34,631 nucleotides of DNA, taken from positions 1 through 34,631 of the forward strand of contig CATWQE010000025.1 of the NCBI GenBank assembly GCA_958352855.1, in the 5' to 3' direction. A program made the translations under genes and the position numbers. Positions 23,301 through 31,249 of the stretch are shown piece after piece (position 1 is the first letter of the stretch; each line of letters opens with the position of its first letter). The notes under the pieces were generated by a model. The model was not told where the DNA came from, did no database searches, and saw only the letters and a program-made list of their open reading frames with translations. This stretch comes from an uncultured Bacillota bacterium (GTDB lineage Bacteria > Bacillota > Clostridia > Lachnospirales > Lachnospiraceae).

Positions 23301-24054
23301 AAAGCTCCAGATAAAAGCCCGGTCCATCCGGCTCTCTACAGATTTCTACCGCCTGCCCCAGAAGCTCTGCTGCCTCTTTTGTCTCTTTTGCAAGTTCTGC
23401 CTTTACACAGGCCATCCAGGGCTCCCTCTCCAGTTCCTCCACATCCTGTATCTCATAGGCTTTTTTACAGGATTCCAGCCATTCTTTGGGATAAGGATAG
23501 CTCATGGAGAAACCATAGAGCTTTTGTATGAGCTCCGGGATTTTTTCGTCTGTTTTTCCTCCTGAAAATCCATCCACAAAGGCAGCAAAAGCATGGTTCT
23601 CTTCCTTCGCATAGGCTTCTTCCATAACTTTGTCCGCCACATCCGCCTGCAAAAGCCGCATTTCTCCCTCATCCCCCATACGAAAAGAAGGGTCCAGGTC
23701 AATGAGGTGAAAATAATTCTTCACCACATAAGAACAAAAACTGTCAATGGTGGTAATCTGCGCGTGATGCACCAGCACACTCTGCCGCTGTAAATGCTCA
23801 TTATCCCTGTCTGTTTCCAGCTTTTTCTCAATAGCAGACCGGATTCTCTCTTTCATTTCGCCTGCCGCCGCTCTGGTAAAGGTTACAATCAAAAGCCGGT
23901 CAATATCCACCGGATGGTGTTCGTCTGTAATCAACTGCAAAATCCGCTCCACCAGAACCGCTGTTTTCCCGCTTCCTGCTGCCGCGCTCACCAGAATATT
24001 GCAGTTTCTGGTATCAATGACCTTCCTCTGTTCCCGGGTCCACGAAACGCCCAT
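20311..24054 (-). CDS. addA: ATP-dependent helicase/nuclease AddA
   Basis: About 1247 residues, normal length. UvrD-type helicase plus RecB-type nuclease; with AddB it resects double-strand breaks and recognises Chi-like sites. N-terminal WTREQRKVIDTRNCNILVSA with Walker A AAAGSGKTAVLVERI (~25-39), IDSFCSYVVKNYF, Walker B-type IMIDEYQDSNLVQEKLL, VGDVKQSIYRFRLARPDLF, MSIHGSKGLEFPIVFVAG, ILYVALTRAKEKL, and a C-terminal nuclease with VDYKTDKVW (~1200). The reading frame extends to a GTG at 24063, but the ATG at 24054 has GGAGG 8 nt upstream and is preferred. It overlaps addB by 41 nt. Confidence 0.97.
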   Translation of the reverse strand: MGVSWTREQRKVIDTRNCNILVSAAAGSGKTAVLVERILQLITDEHHPVDIDRLLIVTFTRAAAGEMKERIRSAIEKKLETDRDNEHLQRQSVLVHHAQITTIDSFCSYVVKNYFHLIDLDPSFRMGDEGEMRLLQADVADKVMEEAYAKEENHAFAAFVDGFSGGKTDEKIPELIQKLYGFSMSYPYPKEWLESCKKAYEIQDVEELEREPWMACVKAELAKETKEAAELLGQAVEICREPDGPGFYLELLETEKAAVEKAQKAESFREWKDLLESIEFKRLPAGKKAEKEQVSPERQELAKNLRSQAKDFIKELQERYFGETMEEMAEHLRLAGEPVGVLVDLTLRFMELYQEKKKEKNILDFADLEHYALEILVEHTEEGDKRTNAAKELAEQFAEIMIDEYQDSNLVQEKLLSAVSGIEDGIYNIFMVGDVKQSIYRFRLARPDLFMEKFRTYPLEQGGEKLRIDLHRNFRSRKEVLESVNYLFYQIMGEDLGGVEYDQDAALYPQREFPPKEITEPAAEVLLLEEDDPVWKDQEDGQTARELEAKMTALRIRELMEHQEVLDKETEQYRKVRYSDITILLRTMSGWAETFKKVLNASGIPASVTTKTGYFSATEVTTVLDYLQILDNPLQDIPLAGAMRGLPDGFQFQELAEIKVLGQKEEKASLFEAVLLAEKLENPLGEKVRRFLGVYRKLRSKVSYTPMHELLWDFFDETGFLLYQQAFVSGEQKKANLLMLVEKARAYESTSYRGLFNFIRYIENLKKYQVDFGEANILSEKEDTVRIMSIHGSKGLEFPIVFVAGLGKQMNLQDARESIVLHPDLGIGAPCVDEKFRIRTRTILQKTVQQEITLESLGEELRILYVALTRAKEKLILTGTLSKLEEKLTGFEKVKHQESQRLSYGIRMKGKSYLDWILAALARHKAMKPLYEAFGQQAYALNPWYDGPGEFFIRRISPLELVVEETQLRTEKMLKKGELLMWDCSQVYDKELRDSLQESFSYEYPYEALGQIPAKLTVSEVKRMQQMEEEDSAFLYSNMGAQGAKEAPEVNARESSMEERYVPAFMREEAAEVEGAKRGTVYHRILECLDYTCADTLNQVKAQLEAMVADRKLTPAMRKAVKDGEIYQFVQSPLGQRMQSANRRGDLHREQPFVISVPANQIKEEYDSREEILIQGIMDAYFEEEGELVLVDYKTDKVWNNKIETLVEKYQVQLRYYKEALERVTGKKVKETYIYSLQMGKAVEVVM

Positions 24055-27000
24055 GCTCTGCACCTCCCTTCAAATCTTCCTGCATTTTTTCCCAGACTTC
24101 CCTGGGTGTATATCCATGAAGCCTCCGGTAAGAATATCCCGGAATCTTCTCATCAAAACCACAGACGCTGGCATAAGGACAATAAGCGCAGGCATTTTCC
24201 TTTTGCTTTTCAAAAGGATTTACCCTTGCATTTCCGTTTAAAATGGCCTGTCCGATTTCCTTCGCCTTATAGTTTACATAATCTCTCATGGTTGCAAACT
24301 GGTCCTCATAAGCCACCTTGGAATTGCTGCTAAAGGTGCCCTTTGCTGTATATTTCACTGGGATTGCCACAGATTCCACAGATTTCCCGGCAGCCAGATT
24401 TCTGTCCAGCTTTTCCAGAATTTCCGGCTCTGCCCCTGCAATTCCATCCATTTTCAGCTTCTTTAAGATTTCTCCTTCGGGATGCTCCTCATCCTTTAAA
24501 TCTTCCCGGTTGAGCATAGGGTCTTTTATCTGGTAATAAAAAATCCCTGCCGGCTTCACCTTTTTCCCGGGAAACCGCCTCTGCTCCAATTCAATGGCAG
24601 CATTCAGATACAGAGCCAACTGTAGCTGCAAACCATAATACAATTTTACAAAATCAAGCTCCGTTGCCCCGGATTTGTAATCAATGACCTTGACATACAA
24701 TTCCTCCTCTTTTCCCTGACACACATCAATCCGGTCAATGCGCCCCCTAAGATGCAAATGTTCTCCCGCGCCAAGGGGAATGTTGAGACTTTCTATCCCA
24801 TCCTGAGGACCAAACGCCCACTCTGTGAGCGCCGGATAAAACTCTCCCTGGCGAAGCTGACACTGAAGCGCCCACACACTGCGCTTTACCATACGCTTTG
24901 CCCTGTTTACCGTATAGGCATTTCTGGCACTGCTTAACAAAATAGTTTCACCGGAACGTTCCACCACTTCATCCACACAGGCTTCTGCCAGAGAGTCCCT
25001 CTCTTCATCCGAAAGTCCAGTCCATTGCCAGCCCTGTTCCCGGACTTTTTTGGCAAACAAATCCAGGCTGTCATGAAGCAAAGTTCCCAAATCAGCCATG
25101 CTGAACTCATACCGCGCACGCTCCCGAAGCCGCAGACCATACAGCAAAAAATGAGAGCAGGCGCATTTTGCAAATTGTTCCAGTCTGGTGGCGCTGTTCT
25201 CAAGCTCCACTCCATACAGAGCATGAGCCACCCCTTTGCTGATACCATCCTGGGGATTTACATAATACGCACCGTCAATGAGCCCCTGAACCAGAGGCCA
25301 AAATTTCTCCTGACTTTGAAACCAGGACAACAGCTCCTCAAATAGCGGAGATTCCTTCTGCGCACTGCGAAGCTGCTCAGACAATTTGTCAAGCGCGCTG
25401 TAAGGACTTTCCAGAAACAACGGAATTTCTCTATGTTCCCTCACCCCCGGGAATAAACGCTCCACCTGAGAAATCAAAAAAGAAGGGGACATGGCCTGTC
25501 CGCTGCCATCCATGCGGCTGTAAGAAAGGAACACCTTCTCTGATGGTTTCGTCAGGTTCAGATACAGATAAAATTTCTGTGTATACAAAGCCTCTTTGGC
25601 GGTAGGCGCCAGAGAGAGTCCCAAATCCTCCAAAGGTCTCTTCAATTCCTCCCTGTTTAAATCAGAAAGCAGCTTACCTGCCTGTTGCTCCTTTGGAATT
25701 TTTCCCTCATTGACTCCCACAAAAAACAGCACCTTAATTTCCTTTAATCTGGTACGCTCCATATCACCTACCAGCACCTGGTCAGAGGTTGGCGGGATGA
25801 TTCCCACCTTTGCCTCTGTAAGCCCTGCATCCAGAATTTCCTTAAATTCTCTTGGCCGCACCTGCTGCCTGCCCAGGATTTCCACCAGCTTATCCAGCAA
25901 ATCCATAACAATCCGGTAAATCTGGCTGTATTCCTTTACCATGGCCTGATTCTGTTCTTCCCTAAACTGCTCTTCATAGGCTTTTAACTGTTCTTCTATA
26001 TGATTTTCGCAAATATATTCATACAGCGCCCTGGCATAATCCTGCACCTTAGCCTCCGGCGCCTTCATTTTCTCATAAAAAGGCTTCCACATATCCACAA
26101 GCCTGGTCCTTGTTTCATTAAGTAATACACATTCCTCCGGAACCTGTCCCCTGTAGGTGCGTACCCACTGAGTCTGCCATTTTCCCAGTCCCTGAATCCC
26201 CATGGCAATCACATAATTTTCCAGTCTGTCCATTTCCTCTGTGGAAATATCTGTCATACCGCAGCGCAATAACCGGAATACACTCTCATAACTAAAATTT
26301 TCCACCACCATATCCACTGCCGCCCGTATATACTCTACAAAGGGATTCATGAAAATGGAATGCTTCTGGTCGATAAAACAGGGAATCTCATACTTGCCAA
26401 AAGCTCTGGAGGCTGCCGGAGCATAGGTCTCCATATCCCCTGAAATCACCGCAAAATCCCCATACCGGTATCCCTGTTCCCGCACCATACGGCGGATGAC
26501 TGCGGCGGTTTCCTCCATTTCAGCTCCGGGGTTTGCAGACTCCCGGATATGAATGGCATCCTGTTCTTTTTCATAGCTTCCCTGCTTTGCACCGGAAAGC
26601 TTCCCATAACGAAACAGCTTCTCCTCCAGAAACCTCATAGGCTCCTGATGCACAAAGCGTCCCTTATAATCCTGCTTTTTTTCTGGAATCCAACATTCTG
26701 ACCAGGGAATCTTCTTTTCCTTTGCAAGTTTACATAACCTTGAAACCGTCTGTCTGCTCAGATAAAAAAGCTGGTGGGGGCTTCCTTGCTTATAAGGGTC
26801 TTCACCCAGTCCCATGGTAACGGTCACATAAACTTCCCTGCTTAAAACCAGCAGCTTTTCCAAAAGCTGCATCTGAATAGGTGTAAATCCTGTATACCCG
26901 TCAAGAACCAGCACACTGTCCCTGATTTTCCCTGATTTCTCCGCAACCCGTCCCAGGACATCCAGAACCTCCTCCTGGGTATAGAAATTTTCTCCCAGAT

Positions 27001-27505
27001 ACTCAAAAAATCCCTGGTAAAGAACAGAAATATCCTTCAGTTTATAATACAGCTCCGGTTTCTGCTCAATCTCTTTTAGCACCTCCTCTAAATCCTGGGA
27101 GGTAATCTCATACTGGCGCAGCTCCGAAACCATGGATTTCAACTGAGATACATAGCCCTGTTTTTCCATTTTTGCCCCCAGAATCTTCAGTTCCTTTTTC
27201 TTTTCCTGGGCAACTCTTCTAAGAACCATGCTCTTGCCGGTTTCTTCCAAAAGCTCTCCTCTGATATCCCCGGTTTCCTCTAAAACGCGAAACGCCAGAC
27301 GTTCAAAGCTTAAAACATCAATGTTCATGATTCCCTTTCTGGGATGCATGGACACCAAATCCTTCTGGGTCTGCATGGTAAACTGCTCCGGTACCAGGAT
27401 CAGATATTGCCTGTCCGGATGCTCCATGGATTCCTGGATGATTTTATGATAAATATAGTACGATTTTCCTGCCCCGGAAGGGCCAAAGATAAACTGTAAT
27501 GCCAT
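24014..27505 (-). CDS. addB: ATP-dependent helicase/deoxyribonuclease subunit AddB
   Basis: 1163 residues, normal length. Partner of AddA: inactivated-helicase-like scaffold, Chi recognition and a second nuclease. N-terminal P-loop IFGPSGAGKSYYIYHKI (~5-21), LVPEQFTMQTQKDL, then a C-terminal RecB-family nuclease (KVIDYKSGATELD, ~925) framed by the Fe-S cysteines: one Cys in CACSHFLLYGLRLRERA (~785) and the CAYCPYASVCGF cluster (~1110-1121). It starts 12 nt after the HAD phosphatase gene and overlaps addA, so all three form an operon. Confidence 0.97.
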   Translation of the reverse strand: MALQFIFGPSGAGKSYYIYHKIIQESMEHPDRQYLILVPEQFTMQTQKDLVSMHPRKGIMNIDVLSFERLAFRVLEETGDIRGELLEETGKSMVLRRVAQEKKKELKILGAKMEKQGYVSQLKSMVSELRQYEITSQDLEEVLKEIEQKPELYYKLKDISVLYQGFFEYLGENFYTQEEVLDVLGRVAEKSGKIRDSVLVLDGYTGFTPIQMQLLEKLLVLSREVYVTVTMGLGEDPYKQGSPHQLFYLSRQTVSRLCKLAKEKKIPWSECWIPEKKQDYKGRFVHQEPMRFLEEKLFRYGKLSGAKQGSYEKEQDAIHIRESANPGAEMEETAAVIRRMVREQGYRYGDFAVISGDMETYAPAASRAFGKYEIPCFIDQKHSIFMNPFVEYIRAAVDMVVENFSYESVFRLLRCGMTDISTEEMDRLENYVIAMGIQGLGKWQTQWVRTYRGQVPEECVLLNETRTRLVDMWKPFYEKMKAPEAKVQDYARALYEYICENHIEEQLKAYEEQFREEQNQAMVKEYSQIYRIVMDLLDKLVEILGRQQVRPREFKEILDAGLTEAKVGIIPPTSDQVLVGDMERTRLKEIKVLFFVGVNEGKIPKEQQAGKLLSDLNREELKRPLEDLGLSLAPTAKEALYTQKFYLYLNLTKPSEKVFLSYSRMDGSGQAMSPSFLISQVERLFPGVREHREIPLFLESPYSALDKLSEQLRSAQKESPLFEELLSWFQSQEKFWPLVQGLIDGAYYVNPQDGISKGVAHALYGVELENSATRLEQFAKCACSHFLLYGLRLRERARYEFSMADLGTLLHDSLDLFAKKVREQGWQWTGLSDEERDSLAEACVDEVVERSGETILLSSARNAYTVNRAKRMVKRSVWALQCQLRQGEFYPALTEWAFGPQDGIESLNIPLGAGEHLHLRGRIDRIDVCQGKEEELYVKVIDYKSGATELDFVKLYYGLQLQLALYLNAAIELEQRRFPGKKVKPAGIFYYQIKDPMLNREDLKDEEHPEGEILKKLKMDGIAGAEPEILEKLDRNLAAGKSVESVAIPVKYTAKGTFSSNSKVAYEDQFATMRDYVNYKAKEIGQAILNGNARVNPFEKQKENACAYCPYASVCGFDEKIPGYSYRRLHGYTPREVWEKMQEDLKGGAEHGRFVDPGTEEGH

Positions 27506-27516
27506 ATCTGCTCCTA

Positions 27517-28326
27517 TCAGTCAAAGAATTTTTCAATCACTTCTGCAATTCCGTCATGGTCATTATCCTGTTCTGTAATATAGTCTGCCACCTCTCTTAC
27601 CGCTTCCTGGGCATTTGCCATGGCAACTCCAAGACCGGCAAACTGAATCATGGAAAGGTCATTAAACCCATCCCCACAGCAAACCATTTCCTCTCTTTTG
27701 ATTCCCAGGATTTCCAGTAAATGCCTCAGGCAATATGCCTTATCCACATTTTTCGGCGTTACCTCCAGAAAATAAGGCTCTGAGCGGAACACCTGGGCTT
27801 CATGAAAATATTTTTGGGCAAACACTGGTTCCAGGGCTTCCAGATCTTCCGGTTTTCCTGTAAGCAGACACTTATTTACCGGAAAATCCACATAAGTTCC
27901 AAAGTCTTCCCGGTAAATAATAGGAATGCTGTTGATTTTCCCTTCTATTTCCATATAGGAATCCGGGGTGGTACCGGAAATAATTTCATCTCCTCTGTAA
28001 GTAATGATGCCGATTCCATACTCCTTTGCATCCTTCCAAAGCTTTGCCGGAAGTCTTGGTGGAAGAGTCTTCTCATATACACATTCCCTTGTTTTATAAT
28101 TTAAAATCCTTGCCCCATTAAAAGGCAGGATATAGCTGCCAAATTTCTGAAACTCCAATTCTTCTGCTACTTTATAAACGCCCTTGGGCGGTCTTCCTGA
28201 TGCAATGGCAACCGGAATCCCCCGCTCCTGCAGGCGTACAATCCCTTCCTTTGTTTTTGGGGTTACTTCCTTTTGGGAATTGGTTACGGTTCCGTCAATA
28301 TCCAACACTAATAACTTATATTTCAT
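27517..28326 (-). CDS. Cof-type HAD-superfamily hydrolase
   Basis: About 269 residues. Cytoplasmic phosphatase of the Cof/HAD-IIB group, members of which dephosphorylate sugar phosphates, flavin or PLP precursors. Motif I VLDIDGTVTNS (Asp nucleophile and acid), motif II VAIASGRPP, a cap domain, and motif IV VCCGDGFNDLSMIQFAGLGVAM. The frame can extend to a TTG at 28344, but ATG 28326 follows AGAGGAG and fits the family start (MKYKLLVLDIDGT). First gene of the operon with addB and addA; there is no clear functional link to recombination. Confidence 0.92.
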   Translation of the reverse strand: MKYKLLVLDIDGTVTNSQKEVTPKTKEGIVRLQERGIPVAIASGRPPKGVYKVAEELEFQKFGSYILPFNGARILNYKTRECVYEKTLPPRLPAKLWKDAKEYGIGIITYRGDEIISGTTPDSYMEIEGKINSIPIIYREDFGTYVDFPVNKCLLTGKPEDLEALEPVFAQKYFHEAQVFRSEPYFLEVTPKNVDKAYCLRHLLEILGIKREEMVCCGDGFNDLSMIQFAGLGVAMANAQEAVREVADYITEQDNDHDGIAEVIEKFFD

Positions 28327-28358
28327 CTGTTGCTCCTCTCTCAAAAATCACTAAAATG

Positions 28359-28387
28359 ATTATATCCTTCCCCATAGATTTAATCAA
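28359..28387 (-). promoter_or_regulatory. Promoter of the HAD-addB-addA operon
   Basis: Minus strand TTGATT (28382-28387), 17-nt spacer and a perfect TATAAT (28359-28364), about 33 nt before the HAD start and just after the preceding terminator. Confidence 0.75.
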
Positions 28388-28399
28388 CCAAAACAAAAG

Positions 28400-28442
28400 A
28401 AAAGCCATAGCACAAGATAGCGATCTCGTGCTACAGCTTTTC
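28400..28442 (-). terminator. Terminator downstream of the 49-residue gene
   Basis: Inverted repeat AAAGC-TGTAGCACGAGAT / ATCTTGTGCTATGGCTTTT with a CGCT loop, about 17 paired bases, flanked by A and T tracts on both sides. It ends the small upstream gene on the minus strand. Confidence 0.85.
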
Positions 28443-28477
28443 CTTTTCATTATACTGTATCTTATCGGTTTGTTAGA

Positions 28478-28627
28478 TTATTTGTCAAAGTTGTAAATGC
28501 TGTGATAGTATTTGTCCTCTTTGTCATTCAGACCAAATGGGGCGATTTTGGAAAGTCCCATACAATAGTCATGAAATTTTTCTTTAAAGCTTTTCTTTCC
28601 TTCTGTTCTGTTTGTTTTTGCTGCCAT
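28478..28627 (-). CDS. Small charged hypothetical protein (49 residues)
   Basis: I do not recognise this family. From ATG 28627, preceded by AAAAGAGG, it reads MAAKTNRTEGKKSFKEKFHD and ends KEDKYYHSIYNFDK. It is basic at the N-terminus and rich in Lys, Asp and Tyr towards the end, with one Cys and no membrane segment. The frame could extend to 28663 (MLKRKKGK...), but that start lacks a ribosome site. It is followed by a strong terminator and is a stand-alone unit, which supports a real gene. Confidence 0.6.
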   Translation of the reverse strand: MAAKTNRTEGKKSFKEKFHDYCMGLSKIAPFGLNDKEDKYYHSIYNFDK

Positions 28628-28831
28628 GTGTATTGCCTCTTTTCCTTTTTTTCTTTTCAACATTTTAGGTTTTCTCTTTACGGTTTGTTATCATAGCACT
28701 TTCTTTTTCCAGAAACAATACCCTTTTCCCTACTTCTCCCTTTTGACTTTTTCCACTTCACTGTGCTAATATGCTCAAAATTATTTTTTCATGTTCCGGC
28801 CTGTTTTTTCTTCTGTTTTTATGCAATTTTC

Positions 28832-29737
28832 TCAATTCTTCTCTTTTGTTTTATTAGAATAAAGAGTAGTTTGAAATGCCTTTTTGTTGTTGTATAAAAA
28901 CATCAGAACAGCCATGAGGCAGATAATTCCATATCCAATCCAGCTAAACACATCCGGTACCTGTCCAAAGACAAAAAATCCCAGCGCTGTGGAAAATATA
29001 ATCTTGGAATAATCATATACCGAAATCTCTTTTGCCGGAGCGTAACAATAGGCAGCGGTAATGGAAAACTGTCCTCCTGCTGCCGCAAGCCCTGCCAGAA
29101 GCAAAATCACAATCTGTCCCCCTGTCATGGGATGATAATCAAAAATCAGCCAGGGCAGTGTTACAACACAGGAAAACATAGAGAAAAAGAACACAATAAA
29201 CGGGCCTTTCACTCCCTGGCTTCCCAGCTTACGTACCATAGTGTAGGCAGCCCCTGCCCCGATTCCTCCCAGCAGTCCGATAAGAGACGGAAGCAAATCC
29301 ATATTTGCAACGGTAGGCTTAATGACAAAAAGGCTTCCCACAAAAGCTCCCAGAACCATGGTGATTTGAGGAACACTTACCTTTTCCCGCAAAATCAAGA
29401 CGCTAAATACCACTGCGAAAAAAGGCGACATCTTATTTAGCATAGAGGCATCTGCCAGCGCCAGATGGTCCACTGCATAAAAATTACACAAAATCCCAAG
29501 GGTTCCAAATACGGAACGCAAAATGAGATATCCCCAGCTCTCCTTCCCTATGGAAACAGACTTTTTCTCTTTTATGAGAATCCCACAGGCAAAAACAGCC
29601 GCTACAAAATTCCGAAAAAAACTCTTTTGAATCGAAGGCAGTTCCCCTGCCATACGCACAAACATGTCCATCAGCGCAAAGCAAAAGGCTGACAGAATAA
29701 TATAGAAGATTCCCTTATATTGATTTTTTAATTTCAT
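28832..29737 (-). CDS. DMT-superfamily (EamA) permease
   Basis: 301 residues with about ten membrane segments in two EamA repeats: IFYIILSAFCFALMDMFVRM (~10-29) opens the first, and LIGLLGGIGAGAAYTMVRKL (~150-170) the second. FRNFVAAVFACGILI and ADASMLNKMSPFFAVVFSVL are typical conserved blocks. The family exports amino acids, nucleosides or other small metabolites, and the substrate cannot be read from the sequence. It is divergent from the small FMN-binding-like gene across 72 nt. The stretch 28664-28831 after it holds nothing I recognise. Confidence 0.9.
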   Translation of the reverse strand: MKLKNQYKGIFYIILSAFCFALMDMFVRMAGELPSIQKSFFRNFVAAVFACGILIKEKKSVSIGKESWGYLILRSVFGTLGILCNFYAVDHLALADASMLNKMSPFFAVVFSVLILREKVSVPQITMVLGAFVGSLFVIKPTVANMDLLPSLIGLLGGIGAGAAYTMVRKLGSQGVKGPFIVFFFSMFSCVVTLPWLIFDYHPMTGGQIVILLLAGLAAAGGQFSITAAYCYAPAKEISVYDYSKIIFSTALGFFVFGQVPDVFSWIGYGIICLMAVLMFLYNNKKAFQTTLYSNKTKEKN

Positions 29738-29809
29738 AATCTCTACCTTTCAGTTATATTTTTCCACTTTTCCTAATATGTTATAAAAAGGAATGCAGGA
29801 GGTGCGGCC

Positions 29810-30244
29810 ATGAGCTCAAAAACAAAAATCGTTGTACTACATATGAAAGAAATTATTTATACAGGAATTTTTCTGGTACTGGCCATTGTACTGGCAGTTC
29901 TGCTTTTTATCATGTTTGGAAAAGAGAAACAGGCAGATCCCACAAGTGCAGATGTGATTTACCACGCCGGGGTGTATACCAGTCCCATCACTTTAAATGA
30001 CAACACCTTTGATGTGGAAGTCACAGTGGATGAGAGCCACATCAATTCTATTTCCCTTGTGAATCTCAGTGAAACTGCCACTGCTATGTATCCTCTTATG
30101 GAGCCAGCCCTGGATGCGCTCTCCAGCCAGATTTACGCAGCCCAGTCTACGGAAAACATCACCTATGAAGAAGAAAACAAATACACCTCTCTCATGCTCT
30201 TAGACGCCATTGACAAAGCCCTGGAGAAAGCCAGAGCAGAGTAA
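29810..30244 (+). CDS. Membrane-anchored protein with degenerate FMN-binding domain
   Basis: 144 residues. One membrane segment (~17-40, IFLVLAIVLAVLLFIMFG), then an extracytoplasmic domain with the FMN_bind pattern: YHAGVYTSPITLNDNTFDVE, VTVDESHINSISLVNLSETA, and a C-terminal YTSLMLLDAIDKALEKA. In flavinylated members a D-x-x-SGATxTS motif carries the threonine that receives FMN; here the same place reads EEENKYTS, so covalent FMN is not expected. The start at 29810 has GGAGG 7 nt upstream. It is convergent with the LysR gene (6-nt gap). Confidence 0.65.
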   Translation: MSSKTKIVVLHMKEIIYTGIFLVLAIVLAVLLFIMFGKEKQADPTSADVIYHAGVYTSPITLNDNTFDVEVTVDESHINSISLVNLSETATAMYPLMEPALDALSSQIYAAQSTENITYEEENKYTSLMLLDAIDKALEKARAE

Positions 30245-30250
30245 GGACTG

Positions 30251-31141
30251 TTATGTCCCATCCATATGCCCCAGCATGGTTTCTATAAATTGATTCATCT
30301 GGGGCGTTACATATTTATTCCGGTGATATACCAACTGGCTCCACATAAGAATCTCTTCACACTCTGTATCTAATACCGCCAGCTTCCCTTCTCTGATATA
30401 GTCTCCCACCACATATTCCGGCAAAAAAGAAATCCCTTTATTTTCCAGTAAAAACCTGGTAATCACATCTGTATTTCCCACTTCCCACACAGGATGCAGC
30501 TCATAGCCCCTGGCTGCCAGGGACTGCTCCAGGGCATAGCGGTAACTGATTCCCTTTTCTGTCAAATAAAGAGGCTCCTGCAAAAGCCGCTCAATGGAAA
30601 TCTCCTTTTCTCCGGCCAGATGGGAATCCGCAGATGCCACAAAGAAGATTTTCTCCGGCCTCTCCCACACCTTGACCCATTCTGGAAAATTCCGCTTCTG
30701 ATCCAGAAAGTACAGAAGATCAATATCATTTTGCCGTAGCATATGAAACAAATCCTGCACCTGCGCTGTATGGGTGCTGATTTCCACATGAGGACACTGC
30801 CTGTTAAAATCCATGATAATGGGCGGCAACACACTGATAATATAAGACTCACAGGTTCCAATCCGCAGTTTTCCTACGATTTCCTCCGGTTCCTGAATAA
30901 TGCTTTCTGCCTTTCTCACAGAATTCAAAATCTCCAGGGCATAGGGAAGGAGACGCTCCCCTGCCTGGGTAAGTTTCACCTGTTTCCCAATACGTTCAAA
31001 TAACTGTCTGTGAAGCTCTGTTTCTAGCTGCTTTATCTGCATGGTTACCGCAGACTGGGAATACCCAAGCTGTTCTGCAGTCTTAGAAAAGCTCTGAACT
31101 TCTGCAATCCGTACAAAAGTAATTAAATTCCGAATCTCCAT
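30251..31141 (-). CDS. LysR-family transcriptional regulator
   Basis: 296 residues. N-terminal winged helix-turn-helix (MEIRNLITFVRIAEVQSFSK, AEQLGYSQSAVTMQIKQLE, ~1-60), then a periplasmic-binding-like effector domain (~90-290) with LRIGTCESYI at its start. It is divergent from the decarboxylase gene, sharing 108 nt that contain two symmetric candidate sites. In the family this arrangement usually means control of the divergent gene; the effector may be an aromatic amino acid or its amine (inference). Confidence 0.94.
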   Translation of the reverse strand: MEIRNLITFVRIAEVQSFSKTAEQLGYSQSAVTMQIKQLETELHRQLFERIGKQVKLTQAGERLLPYALEILNSVRKAESIIQEPEEIVGKLRIGTCESYIISVLPPIIMDFNRQCPHVEISTHTAQVQDLFHMLRQNDIDLLYFLDQKRNFPEWVKVWERPEKIFFVASADSHLAGEKEISIERLLQEPLYLTEKGISYRYALEQSLAARGYELHPVWEVGNTDVITRFLLENKGISFLPEYVVGDYIREGKLAVLDTECEEILMWSQLVYHRNKYVTPQMNQFIETMLGHMDGT

Positions 31142-31153
31142 ACCTGCTGTTCC

Positions 31154-31199
31154 TTCAAAATTTTTGAATATATTTATAAATTTGATGAATTTTACAAAT
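31154..31199. promoter_or_regulatory. Candidate LysR binding sites between lysR and the decarboxylase gene
   Basis: TTCAAAA-T-TTTTGAA (31154-31168) is a perfect 7-bp palindrome 13 nt from the LysR start. ATTTG-N10-CAAAT (31180-31199) is a second inverted repeat of the T-N11-A type typical for LysR proteins. Confidence 0.5.
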
Positions 31200-31249
31200 A
31201 ACAGATTTCATGGTAGCATGAGTAAGAACGAAAGTCAAGGAGGCTATTT

